Source: Zygnema cylindricum (lineage: Eukaryota > Streptophyta > Zygnematophyceae > Zygnematales > Zygnemataceae). From it: a stretch of DNA of 64,000 bases. Positions 36,211 through 47,927 of the stretch are shown piece by piece (positions within the stretch are counted from its first letter, which is position 1; each line of letters starts with the position of its first letter). Made by a program: the position numbers and the translations under genes. Where the stretch lies: the NCBI GenBank assembly GCA_037447655.1, contig JBBHKE010002172.1, forward strand, positions 83,209-147,208. Reading direction: 5' to 3'. The notes under the pieces are model-generated. The model searched no databases. It saw only the letters and a list, made by a program, of their open reading frames with translations, and was not told the DNA's origin.

Positions 36211-36996
36211 TGTTGTTCTACAACCACCGGTGCAGGTGGAGGAGCAGCAGTAGTAGTAGAAGTAGACATGATACACTCTCAGAAGCTATCAAGAATCCTA
36301 CCAAACAGCTGTTGTTAAGTGCTCACCAATTCTTATACAAGCATCCAAACCTCACAAAACTCTATCAGAGTATAGAGTAGCATAAACACTGATAACTCCC
36401 AAAGTTATAGCACAATTGACCCGACAACACTCAAGATATAATACTCAGAAGTTTCCCAAAACCTGTTTGCAGTTTTACTACTTGGAAGTCTGGATTCATA
36501 ATATGTTATGAGTCCTAAGTCTTATACTTGTGTTGAACTGGCAACACCAGTGTACTTGAGAGGTACATCAAACCACCAAGCTACCTCTAACCTGTCAAGC
36601 TACCATTGAGCTATCACTAAGCTACCACTGAGCTATCACTAAGCTAACTAGAATCGTATTTATCGCAGTTGCTCTATCCTATACAGAATCACATTAAGAA
36701 TATCAGACGTTGCGTTGTCCGTACGGACAATATCAAATATAATCGTGGTTGCCTTGTCCTGTCTGTGTTGCAGCTTCGCTGCTGCGCTGCTCTGCTGTAT
36801 AGCATCTGCTCTGCTGTATAACAGCTGCGCTGCTGTATAGCAGCTGCGCTATTGTATAGTAGCTGCGCTGCTGTATAGCAGCTGCGCTGCTCTGTTGTAT
36901 AGCAGCTACACTGCTCTGTCTGTATAGCAGCTGCGCTGCTTTGTCTGTAAAGCAGCTGCGCTGCTCTGAGATTGAAAGCTTTCCAAAAGGACAACA
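36211..36996 (-). repeat. 3' LTR of copia B
   Basis: 786 bp. It includes a GC-rich tandem array with a unit of about 19 bp (CTGCTGTATAGCAGCTGCG) at about 36775-36965. The start of gag (MSTSTTT...VVVEQQ) lies inside its last 60 nt (36276-36211, minus strand). It has about two fewer tandem units than the 5' LTR. Confidence 0.9.
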
Positions 36997-37010
36997 CTCC
37001 CCTAAAGCTT
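36997..37010 (-). other. Polypurine tract of copia B
   Basis: On the minus strand, AAGCTTTAGGGGAG immediately precedes the TG of the 3' LTR. This is the expected site for plus-strand priming. Element A has a similar tract (AAAATAAGGGGAG) at the same place. Confidence 0.75.
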
Positions 37011-37156
37011 TAGATTCAGTATCCTGGCGCAGCTGCGGTGATAAACTAGCGCAGCATCGCAGCATAGCAATATAGCAATTAGTAAGTCACCCAACCCCAC
37101 TACCTCACAATGGTGGAATTATCGCAGAGTGGCAGTATAGCAGTGCAACAATTCAA

Positions 37157-40100
37157 CTATTCACTTAATCCCACTGAGTCCCTACAATACTTCAGCTTAG
37201 GAGCAGGACGGGCTTTAGTGAGCATATCAGCAATCATTTTTGCATCTGGCAAATAATATAATTTAATCACTCTAGAGTACACCTTTTCTCTTACAAAGTG
37301 TAATCGTACATCCATGTGCTTGCTTTTGAAGTGATGACTCGGGTTAGAAGCAATGGCAATGGCAGCTTGGTTATCACACCAGATCACTTGTGGACCAGCT
37401 TGCATGTATCCTAGTTCTTGTACTATAGATTTTACCCATAAGAGTTCTTTGAGGGCCGAGCTTGCTGCCATATATTCTGACTCCATTGTCGACTGCGCTG
37501 TCACTTTTTGAAGTTTGCTGCTCCAGCAGTAAGTACCGTTCCCAATTTGTAGAACGAATCCCGTGGTGGATTTCCGGCTTGGCGTGTCGACATAGCTTGC
37601 ATCACTCCATGTTTGCAGCTTGACTTCTCCTCCGCCTAGAGTGAGTTTGAGATTTTTAGTTCCTGCCAAATATCTTAAGACTCTCTTTGCTGCATCAAGA
37701 TCAGATTTTCTCGGATTTTCTAGAACCCTGCTCAGTACCCCGACTGCTGCAGCAATGTCAGGACGGGTACAGTTCATGAAATATATTAAGCTTCCCACTA
37801 TCTGTCTATAAGGTATTACTGTCATAGGATCATTCTCCCCTGACTCTAAATACTCGCTAATAATGACACCTGGTTCTGTCTCTTCTCCCTCTAACTTCTG
37901 CCGAAACTCCATTGGAGTTAAACATCCTTTTGTCCCCCGCATTCCGTACTCATCTAACATGTTTCCAATAGCCTCCTTTGAGTCAATTTTATTATTTTCT
38001 TATTTTTGTCCCTCTCTACCTGGATACCCAAAATATATTTTGCCTCACCGAGGTCTTTCATCTCGAACCGTGAGTTTAGAGCAGTTTTGATTTTGTTAAT
38101 TTCAGCCATTGATTTGCTAATTAATAGCAAATCATCTACATATACTGCTATAAACACTATCCGATTTTCACCCTTTAGAACGTAGACAGAGTGATCAGAA
38201 CTTATCCTTTGAAATCTTAGACTAGTCAAGAATTCATCAAGCTTTATATTCCACTGTCTGGGGGCCTGTTTTAGGCCGTACAAAGATTTTAGCAACTTGC
38301 ATACTAAGTGCTCTTTTCCTGGTTCCACATACTTTTCAGGCTGCTGCATGTAAATGGTCTCTTCTAGTTCTCCATGCAAAAAGGCCGTTTTTACATCCAT
38401 CTGATGAATTTCCATATCTTCTATAGCAGTTAGGGACAGCAAAATCCTAACTGTTGGAAATCTTACAACCGGAAAAAATGTTTCTTCAAAATCGATTCCT
38501 TCCTTTTGATTGTACCCCTTCGCCACAAGTCTGGCCTTATAGCGTTCAATGGTGTTATCGGGATTTAACTTCACCTTGAATACCCATTTGCTGCCGATCG
38601 CTTTTCGGTCTGGAGGAAGGTCCACGAGCTCCCATGTTTGAGCCTCCATGATCGACTTCATTTCGTCGTTTGCCGCCTCAATCCAGTGATTCCGCTCTGG
38701 TGATGAGAAGGCCTCTTGGATGGTCAAGGGCTCCCCTGAGACTGCCCAGTAGGCAAAGTGAGAGCTTGCTTGCAGACGGCTACTTGATCTTTTTCCCCCC
38801 GAAAATTCTGAGGTTGAGATCGTCGGATGTCGCGCATTGCGCTGATTGCGCTGGTTGCGATCCGTGTCTTGCGGATTGCGCTGGTTGCGATCCGTGTGTA
38901 TTGACTGCTCTTGGTCCGTCTGGACCCGAAGTTGGTGAGGAACGTGGAGAGAGTCTGACTCCGAAGTTATTACCGGAGTTTGTGGAATCTGCGGGACAAT
39001 ATCCTGCATGCAATCTAAGATGACATACTCCTGTACTTTTTGTTGCTTTTGCTGCTCTGTCATTTGAAATAAATCTATGGAGTCTAGGTCATCCTTAACA
39101 ATGATGTTTCTAGCTACAACTATTTTCTGCCTTTCAAACACAAAGACTCTATAACTTTTGAGTGATCATCATATCCTAACAGAATTCCCGGTAATCCTTT
39201 CGGTTCCATTTTCCATCTATCTGTAGATGTATCCAATATAAAGCATTGACTACCAAAGACCTTGAAATGGCTAACATCTGGTTTGCTACCTGTCCAGATT
39301 TCGTAAGGAGTTGTTTCTACCGATCTTGATCCTATCGTATTCTTAATATAGACTGCACAATTTAGAGCTTCAGCCCAGAATTTCGGATCCACATTTTTAT
39401 CTGCGAGCATAGACCTAGAGCTTTCCGTGAGAGTTCTATTCAGTCTTTCCGACACCCCATTTTGTTCCGGTGAATACGGAACAGTCAATAGATGACTAAT
39501 GCCTTCCTCAAGTAAAAAGGTTTCAAATTCTTTCGATGTATATTCACCACCATTGTCCGATCTGAGCTGTAGAATAGATTAATTATGAAGTTTTTCAGCC
39601 CATGCTTTATAGTGTTTGAAGTGACCAAACACCTCACTCTTCTCCTTCATGAAGTAAACTTTAGTAAACCTGGAGAAATCATCTGTGAAGGTGACCATGT
39701 ATTTCATCCCTCCGGCAGATGGAACCTTCGCCGGACCAAAGACATCCGAATGAATTTGTTGTAAAAGTTTCGTTGACCGATACTCAGACTCTTCAGGAAA
39801 TGGCAATCTGTGGATTTTGCCTAAAGCGCAACCATCGGAAGTTTTGACCGGCTCATCTGTGATTGATACACCCTCTATTTTTCCAGCAAGGACCATTTTC
39901 TTCAAACTATCATAGTTTACATGGCCTAATTTTTTATGCCACAACTCATCTGAGTGCAAAATACCAGAGTACAGAACATCATTCTCCTTGGTATTAGCCA
40001 TATCCATGCGATACATCTTGTTACGATCTCTAGGAACTGTAACCGCAACCTTGCCATTTTTGCTAACAACCTGCCGACCATTTTTCAAATTAACCTCAAA

Positions 40101-40924
40101 GCCTTTGCTCTCTACCAACGACGTAGAAAACAGATTTTTCTTAAAGTCTGGCACTGTATCCATGACCTCTCTCACTACAATAAAAGCATGCATTGTTGGA
40201 TTGTTTATTCCACCTTGATTAAAATGTCTGAACTGATTAAACTGATTTATTTGCTGATTAAACTGTCCTTTTATCTCAAAGTCTGAATTAAAGGCCTCTA
40301 CTTGCTCAACATTGAGAATATTAGATGTAGCTTCTTCCTCTAGTAAAATATTGATTGCTAACTGTAAAGTCCAGCTAGCTTTATCTTTTTGTTTGAGCAT
40401 GTCAGATGCTCCTTTCATACTACGAGGGAGACCCCTCATGAGCAATGCAGCCTGTTGAAAAGGAGGAAACACCCCACCTGCACAAGCATGTGCATCTACA
40501 AGGATACGAAATTTGTTAGAATATTCAACCATTGTACCGCCAGTGTACTTATAGTCCCAAATTTTTCCAGCCAATAGAAGCTCTTTCGGACATTTGCCTT
40601 TTCATAATCACTTTTAAGAGATTTCCAGATATCAATTGCTTTTTTCATCTTTATCCGAGACATAGCTAAATCCTGAGATATACAAAATTTTAGAATAGAA
40701 CGAGCTTCCGTATTTTTCTTAGACCATGACGGATCAGATTCATCCAACGAACCATCCAAGATATCTAAAAGAGTGACATTTTCAAAATGTGTTTCCACCA
40801 TATCCGCCCAATAAACATACTTATCCCCGGAAAAGATAGGAATTCTTGATGACAGGCCCATAACCAGTTGTTCTACAACCACCGGTGCAGGTGGAGGAGC
40901 AGCAGTAGTAGTAGAAGTAGACAT
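37157..40924 (-). pseudogene. gag-pol of copia B, internal deletion
   Basis: Reads from ATG 40924 (inside the 5' LTR) to TGA near 37157. Gag (IPIFSGDKYVYWADMVETHFENVTLLDILDG) runs to about 40200. There it is fused directly to a region upstream of GAG-pre-integrase (VVREVMDTVPDFKKNLFS), so the zinc knuckle and protease active site are deleted. Gag continues across a frame change near 40570. Integrase (39800-39100) has ELWHKKLGHVN, TDDFSRF, SDNGGEY and EQNGVSERLNR, with a single TAA at 39579. RT has KWVFKVKLNPDNTIERYKARLVAKGYNQKEG and VYVDDLLLIS. RNase H has WSDASYVD and DNQAAIAI. Single-base shifts are at about 39125 and near 38000. It could not form its own mature particles. Confidence 0.9.
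40853..40865 (-). other. Primer binding site of copia B (half-tRNA type)
   Basis: On the minus strand, GGTTATGGGCCTG directly follows the 5' LTR. The first eleven bases are complementary to the anticodon loop region of initiator tRNA-Met (GGCCCAUAACC). The site lies inside the gag reading frame and is read as (Q)VMG. Confidence 0.75.
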
Positions 40925-41689
40925 GATACACTCTCAGAAGCTATCAAGAATCATACCAAACAGCTGTTCTTAAGTGCTCACCAATTCATATACAAGCATC
41001 CAAACCTCACAAAACTCTATCAGAGTATAGAGTAGCATAAACACTGATAACTCCCAAAGTTATAGCACAATTGACCGGACAACACTCAAGATATAATACT
41101 CAGAAGTTTCCCAAAAACTGTTTGCAGTTTTACTACTTGGAAGTCTGGATTCATAATATGTTATGAGTCCTAAGTCTTATACTTGTGTTGAACTGGCAAC
41201 ACCAGTGTACTTGAGAGGTACATCAAACCACCAAGCTACCACTAACCTGTCAAGCTACCATTGAGCTATCACTAAGCTACCAGTGAGCTATCACTAAGCT
41301 AACTAGAATCGTATCTATCGCAGTTGCTCTATCCTGTACAGAATCACATTAAGAACATCAGACGTTGCGTTGTCCGTACGGACAATATCAAATATAATCG
41401 TGGTTGCCTTGTCCTGTCTGTGTTGCAGCTTCGCTGCTGCGCTGCTCTGCTGTATAGCATCTGCTCTGTTGTATAGCAGCTGCTCTGCTGTATAGCAGCT
41501 GCTCTGCTGTATAGCAGTTGCGCTGCTGTGTAGTAGCTGCGCTGTTGTATAGCAGCTGCGCTGCTGTATAGCAGCTTCGCTGCTCTGTTGTATAGCAGCT
41601 GCGCTACTCTGTCTGTATAGCAGCTGCGCTGCTTTGTCTGTAAAGCAGTTGCGCTGCTCTGAGATTGAAAGCTTTCCAAAAAGACAACA
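40866..41689 (-). repeat. 5' LTR of copia B
   Basis: 824 bp, nearly identical to the 3' LTR apart from scattered substitutions and about 38 bp more of the 19-bp CTGCTGTATAGCAGCTGCG-type array (about 41425-41650). The array is full of CAGCTG palindromes. The final LTR base next to the primer site is changed (CA to CT). Confidence 0.9.
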
Positions 41690-44600
41690 GATACATCTTC
41701 AACGGAGGAGACAAACGAAGGAGAGGTGGTGGACAAAGGAAAGGAGAAGGAGACGACCACACCAATAGCAACTGGTTCAACATTCATTTCACATATTCTG
41801 AGGAACGAGGAGAATGATACTGATACCTGGGACTTCAACAATATGGCGGCAAAGCACTTCATATTCCGCCATCTTACTCAAGGGCTTGCATGTCCTCATT
41901 TGCAGGTAGAAAGGGCATCCGATCTTTGGATGGCTCTCATAGAGATGTACCGAAATGGTACGATTCAGCAACAACAGTTGGCTGATCAGAAAGTGAAAGA
42001 GTATGTATACAAAGGGGGGAAGATGTTCAATTTTTGCAATGAGCTTGCTACACCTTTTATGGAGCTAAAGAGTGCTGGAAAAGATTTTAGTGAAAAAGAA
42101 AAGGTTAACTGTTTACTCATGAAGTTACCCGATGAGTTCGAGAACATAGTCAACCGTGTGCAGGACTTGCCACACTCAAGGTGGATATGGAACTCAGTGG
42201 TAGGGATGATTCTCGTTCGGGAGAATACGATTGAGATTCGAAGGGGAGGAAAGAGTGGGCAAGCCTTGGCAGCTACGACCGATTGGAGGAATAAGGATTC
42301 CCGGAAATCGGTCAAAAATTATGGGGGGAGGGACCAGAAAAATTGGACCGACGAGTTCGGACCAAGGGCTCCCAAAGGTTTATGTCATTTTTGTAAGAAA
42401 CTGGGGCACTATATGGCAGAGTGCACTAAGCTAACCGAGCTTCGGTTAAGGAGGGGCAGTCCGGTGGAACCCCGAGAGGAAAGAAAAAGGCCTTTGTGAC
42501 ACACATACATGAGGCGGAATCTAAGGAGGAGGACGATGAGCTTTTATTGGATGAGGAGTTGGAGGCGAAAAACGAGGTCGAAATTCCACGAAGGCAGAAA
42601 TGTGTTTACGGTGGATTGAAAGGTGAAGCAGGCTGGATTGTAGATTCAGGTGCCTCCATGCACATGTGTAAGGATAAACACCTGTTCACTAATATAAGAA
42701 AGATTTCCACCGTAGAGATAGAGTACGGGGATAGGAGGATATTCACTACTACTCTTGTAGGATCAATAATCTGAAAGTGTTCGTAGAAGGAAAGACATCT
42801 ATAGTAACATTCTCCGATGTATTGTTTATTCCGGAGCTGAACAAAAACCTCATCTCTACATCTGTATTAGAAGATAAGAGTTTTAATACTAGCACTAGGG
42901 AAGGAGTCTTTACTGCTAGTTTTGAGGAATAGGTCTATTTCATTGTTGAGAAAGGTAGCCAAGGGATATTTAGGTTGATTTTAAGTAATGAAACAAAGAA
43001 ACCGTATTATGCTGGTGTTCATGATATTATGATGTGGCATAAGAGGCTTAGGCATGTGAATCTAGATAAGTTAAGAGAGATGAAAAATATTGGAGTGGTG
43101 GAAGGGATTCAATTTTGTGAGAGTGATAATATAAGTGATTGTTGTGGATGTGCTCAAGGTAAAGCACACATATTAACCTTTCCCAAAACAACCACTTATA
43201 AGGGAGAAAAATTCTAGATTTAGTACACACAGATATTTGGGGACCGGCTAAAGTGCCCTCACCGGGGGGGAAGAGATATATGATGACTATCACTGATGAT
43301 TGGTCTTGGTATTCCAGGGTGTATTTTTTGAAAAACAAGTCAGAAGCTCAGGATTGTTTTAGACAATATAAAGCATGGAGCAAAAAACTCCATGAAACTC
43401 CAATCAAGAGAGTAAGGAGTGACAATGGTGGAGAGTATACTTCTAACCAGTTTGAGGATTTTCTGAGGGAAGATGGAGTCCAACACCAAAAGACAGTTCC
43501 AGAAAACCCAGAACAGAAGGGGGTAGCTGAAAGATTAAATAGGACACTAAGTGATAATGCTATAAGTATGTTGTTGGACAATAAGATAGGAAAAAGGTTT
43601 TGGGCCGAAGCAATGAACTGTGCTAATTACCTCAAAAATAGAGTTCTTACTTCAGCTATAAAAGATCAAACACCTTATGAGAGATGGACAGCCCGGAACC
43701 ATACATATCTCACTTAAAGGTTTTCGGCAGTCAAGTATTCAGTCTAGATACAGATCGGTCTAATTGTAAGCTAGATCCTACGGAAAACCGTGATACTTAT
43801 TAGGATATGATGAGGATGTTAAAGGATATAGAGTTTATGATCTAAAAAGGGAAGATATAATCTTAGTAAAGGATCTAGTAGTTATGGATGAAGGAAAGTC
43901 CGTGGATCCCTTCAAGTATACAAAGTCAGTAAAAATCAGATTTGAGTCAAAAAATTCCGATGACTTTGAACTTCCTAACTATCCAGGTTTTAGAGAAGAT
44001 GACACTCTTGCAGGTACAAATCAGACCAAAAAGAACTCGGTTCCGGAAACTCCAGTGATAACTCTACTCAAAGCAGAAGACGTGGTGGGGTCTGATTCGG
44101 AATCAAGGGACAGGGGAGAAGCCGAGATTGTTCGAAAGAACCCACGAGATCCATCTATTCAGACCACATATTTTGAGGGGGGAAGGAGAAGTAGCAAAAG
44201 ATTGCAGGAAAAACAGGTTAATAACAAGGTAACAAAACTATCTCATCAAGATGAACCTCAAACTTATGGAGAGGCGATGACTTGCCCAGAAAGAAACCGG
44301 TGGAAGACAGCCATCAATGAGGAGATGGCCTCAATTATGGCAGCCAATACTTAGGAGTTGGTGGATTGTCCACCTAACCGAAAACCAATCGATTATAAGT
44401 GGGTTTTCAAATTAAAACTGAACCCAGATAACACAATTGAGCGTTATAAGGCCCGATTAGTGGCAAAGGGATTTACACAAAAGGAGGGAATTGACTACGA
44501 GGAAACCTTTGCCCCGGTCGTCAAATTTCCCTCCGTCCGCATACTTATCAGTCTGGCAGCAGCGGAAGACATGGAGGTGCACCAGATGATCATCAAGACA

Positions 44601-45837
44601 ACCTTTTTGCATCGAGTATTGGAAGAGGAGATCTTCATGCGACAACCCAAAGGATTTGTGGAGGAAGGAGAGGAGAGTAAAGTATGCTGGCTGATTAAAT
44701 CTCTTTATGGTTAGAAACAGGCGCCTCGACAATAGAATAAGAAGCTTGATGAGTTTCTTACCGGTCTGGGATATATCCGGATCAGCTCATTTCACTCAAT
44801 CTATGTTTTTGAAGATGAGGAAGGTGTTATATTTATTGCAATTTATGTTGATGATTTGCTTATTTTAAGTAAATCAATGGAAAAAATTAATAAATTGAAA
44901 ACCGATCTTAAAGGGAGATTTGAAATGAAGGATATGGGGGAAGCAAAATATATTTTGGGAATTCAAGTAGAAATAGACCGAAAAAGAAAGATTATAAGAT
45001 TAACTCAAAAGGAAGCAATAGGGAGCATGCTTGAAAAATTTCAGATGGATAAATCTAATAGTTGAACAACTCCAATGGAGTTAAAGAAAAGAAGGGAGGG
45101 GAGTGAGGAAGATGGAGTCATAGTCTTAGATGAGAAATTATCTCCTGAAGAATTGAAGTTCTTGCAGACTATTCTTTACAGGCAAGTAGTGGGAAGTCTA
45201 ATTTATTTTATGAATTGTACCCGGCCGGATTTAGCTGCAGCTGTAGGAGTGCTGAGTAGAAGTCTAAATGCTCCCACTAAGAGGGATTGGGAGGCAACTA
45301 AGAGAGTCCTTAGATATTTGATAGGAACTAGGGATCTATAGTTGCATTTGGGTGGGGAGAATACTGACATCACCACTTGGAGTGATGCCAGCCATGGGGA
45401 TGCTCATATGAGGAGATGCACATCTGGGTATGTATTATATGTGGGTGATAAGCTTGCTAGTGGAGCAGCAAGCAACAAAAGGTTATTGCTCAGTGCAATA
45501 TGGAGGTTGAGTAGATGGCCTCTTGCTCTGCTGTAAATGAATTAATGTGGGTCAAGTCTTTGCTTGGTGAGCTTGGTCACCTTAAGAGTGGTGCGCATAA
45601 TTTTTTTTGTGATAATCAGGCAGCAATCGCTATTTCTGCCAATCCTAAACATCATTTTAAAACCAAACACATGGACATTAGACTCAGCTTTGTTAAAGAG
45701 AAAGTAGAAAACAAAATAATCAGTTTAGAGTACCGACCAGATAGCGAGATGGTAGCAGATATGATGACCAAACCTGTGCCTTCCCCTAAGCTAATATTCT
45801 ACGAGAGAAGTGTGGTCTAAAATGAAATATTGACTAG

Positions 45838-45850
45838 AAAATAAGGGGAG
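45838..45850 (+). other. Polypurine tract of copia A
   Basis: AAAATAAGGGGAG directly before the 3' LTR; the LTR's first base is mutated (AGTAAAAATTGATGG against TGTAGAAATTGATGG). Position matches element B. Confidence 0.7.
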
Positions 45851-47927
45851 AGTAAAAATTGATGGTTCTTTTTTTAAGTATTTTCTAGGTCTAAATTAAA
45901 AAATAGAAAGAAGCCGAGGCAGTCTATCTCTAACTTCTCTCTCCAACTCCCACACTTGTCGCAGTCACTAGGAAGTTGGAGTGGAAGCTAGAGCCATGGC
46001 TCCCTAGGCTATCCAGAGGTTTACGCAAAATAGATTAGTTTATTTGCCGATAAGTTTATTTACTAAAAGGGTAGATGTCGGAACCAAGATTTGATCCTGG
46101 TGCCTGCGGAATGTTGGATAGCCGGTAGCCGATAGTCTTAACCGTTAAGTTTAAGACTAATGATATATGATATAGGGTTTGATATTTATTTAAATATTAT
46201 TACGTAGGATAATTCATTTAACTACAACTGTTTACGGGATACATAGATCCAGTTATGTAAAAGTACAGATTACGATATGTAAACGAAACAAATATTGCGC
46301 ATGTATTTATGACGGCTACGATTGAAATCTGCATTCAATCGGACGGCCGGGAAGAAAGCTGAGATCACGAAAGAGAATCTCGGCCGTTTGTGGTCATCGC
46401 CACATCGTATAACACGTGTCAAATTTACGTTGGACCGCGGCATCCCCAAGGATTACGGGACCGAACCCGGATATGACATGTGTCAACTTTTAGGCCATGT
46501 CGTACAGTTTCCGTACATAAAGTACACCGACAGCTGTACTTTTGTGTACGCAAGTGTAATATGATTGGTTCCGTACATCACTAGATAGAGTTTGTGAGAG
46601 AGATAGGACTTAGAAAAAATTGGTAGATAGGACCCTCTCTCCCAAAGAGCTTCTATACAAAAGGTCAATTTTGACCCTCCATAACTTACTGCTCAGGGGA
46701 GCAAATTCAGAGATTTTTTTTGCTATCGACTTAGGTGAGTCTTGTCTTCACAGGGGTGAAGGTGGTCAAAGTTTTTGTTCGCCAAGGTGGTAGTTATTTG
46801 AAACTCTGAGACCTCCATAAGTCCTTAGAGTGGACAGCTTCCAAGAAGCCTCTAGGATAATCCTGACCCCTTTGTGTTTAAGCAAAAATAACTGTCACCC
46901 TGGCAGACAAAAACTCTAACCACCTTCACCCCTGTGAAGACAAGACTCCCCTGAGTGGTAGCAAAAAGAATCTCTGAATTTGCTCCTTTGAGCAGTAAGT
47001 TATGGAGGGTCAAAGTTGACCTTTTGTACAGAAGCTCTCTGGGAGAGAGGGTCCTATCTCCTAATTTTTCTAAGTCCTATCTCTCTCACAGACTCTATCT
47101 ACTGATGTACGGAACCAATCAGAATTGAGTTCCGTACGCAAAAGTACAGCTGCCGGTGTACTTTAGGTACGGACATTGTACGACAAGGCCTAAATGTCGA
47201 CACATGTCATATCCGGATTCGATGTCATAATCTCCGGGGATTCCACGATCCAACGAAATTTTGCCACGCGTCATCCGATGTGGCGATGGCCACAAACCGC
47301 GGAAAACTTCCTCCGCGATCTCGGCGCTAATTGCGGCCGTCCGATTAGAATCTAATTTAATCGTAGCCGTAATAAATACATGTGCGGTATTTGTTTCATT
47401 TACGAAACAAATGCGCGGTATTGATTTATAGTCCGTACCGTAATCCGTACTTTATATATTACCGGATCTATGTATCCCGTAATCTATTATAGTTAAATGA
47501 ATAATCGTACGTATACATATTTAAATAACCATTAATACGTATCATGACTCCTAGACTTAACGGCTAAGGCTACCGACTTTCATGTCCGCCGGCCGGTAGG
47601 TACAAGGATCAATTCCTGCCGCCGGCACATACCTTTTAAATAAATAAACCCAAACTAATATAAATTTCCCGTAAACCTCAGGATAGCCTAGGTAGCCATG
47701 GCTCTAGCTTCCTCTCCAATTTCTTAGTGACTGCGACAAGTTTGAGAGTTGGAGAGAGAAGTTAGAGGTAGACTGCCTCAGCTTCTTTCTTTCTATTCAG
47801 ACCTAGAAAATACTTAAAACCATTAATTTCTACATTATTCTCGCTGAAACACAAAGGGGTCAAGGTTATCCTAGAGGCTTCTTGGAAGTTGTCCACTCTG
47901 AGGACTTATAGAGGTTTCAGAGTTTCA
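45851..47927 (+). repeat. 3' LTR of copia A, split by a solo LTR
   Basis: Two pieces, 45851-46798 and 47840-47927, together about 1036 bp, ending GTTTCAGAGTTTCA. They are separated by an inverted solo LTR flanked by TTATT. It differs from the 5' LTR by many substitutions, agreeing with an old insertion. Confidence 0.88.
46799..47834 (-). mobile_element. Solo LTR nested in the copia A 3' LTR
   Basis: 1036 bp, + strand ends TGAAACTCTGAG and TTTCTACA, exactly flanked by TTATT (46794-46798 and 47835-47839). It is the same LTR family as A but in opposite orientation, so the pair forms a hairpin-prone inverted repeat of about 1 kb. On its sense strand the LTR ends ATGGAGGTCTCAGAGTTTCA, with the ATG intact. 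Confidence 0.92.

Larger units (their letters stand above)
36211..41689 (-). mobile_element. Copia element B, inserted in gag of copia A
   Basis: A 5.5-kb Ty1/copia element in reverse orientation, with TGTTGT...ACAACA ends. Target duplication is GATCC (36206-36210) and GATAC (41690-41694), one mismatch. Joining the flanks after removing B and one repeat restores the gag frame of element A across the site (KAD then TSSTEE), proving insertion into A. LTRs are 36211-36996 (3') and 40866-41689 (5') and very similar. The coding region has one stop and two single-base shifts, so B is clearly younger than A. Confidence 0.92.
36040..45830 (+). pseudogene. gag-pol of copia A, split and decayed
   Basis: Gag starts at about 36045 (PIFNGTGFI, then CEKRFWGIVSG), is cut at 36210 by element B and resumes in the same frame at 41690. 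A CCHC zinc knuckle (CHFCKKLGHYMAEC) is near 42385. A frame change near 42490 leads to protease (WIVDSGAS, 42640). GAG-pre-integrase is at 42975-43200. Integrase (43250-43720) has TDDWSW, SDNGGEY and EQKGVAERLNR, giving the D, D, E residues. RT (44360-45060) has KWVFKLKLNPDNTIERYKARLVAKG and IYVDDLL. RNase H (45180-45820) has WSDASHGD and DNQAAIAI. At least seven in-frame stops replace Trp, Gln, Leu or Cys positions (for example in SLYG*KQAPRQ*N), plus frame changes near 42775 and 45530. A cytoplasmic particle polyprotein, no longer functional. Confidence 0.88.
34932..47927 (+). mobile_element. Copia element A, inserted in the hAT transposase
   Basis: A Ty1/copia LTR retrotransposon read left to right: 5' LTR 34932-36022, primer site 36023-36036, gag-pol (36040-45830, split by element B), polypurine tract about 45838-45850, and 3' LTR 45851-47927 (split by a solo LTR). 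Domain order is gag-protease-integrase-RT-RNase H, as in copia. Target duplication is unclear: AGAGG precedes the left end, while GAGGG appears a few bases after the right end. Many nonsense mutations make it old and inactive. Confidence 0.88.

Noticed and set aside
36689-37065. Gln/Ser/Ala-rich open frames in the LTR of copia B
   Set aside because: They are translations of the 19-bp tandem array in the LTR and recur at 41344-41862 for the same reason.
34932-45854. Reading the two copia elements as one element with a single pair of LTRs
   Set aside because: Element B has its own LTRs, primer site, polypurine tract and flanking repeat, and it splits A's gag in frame.
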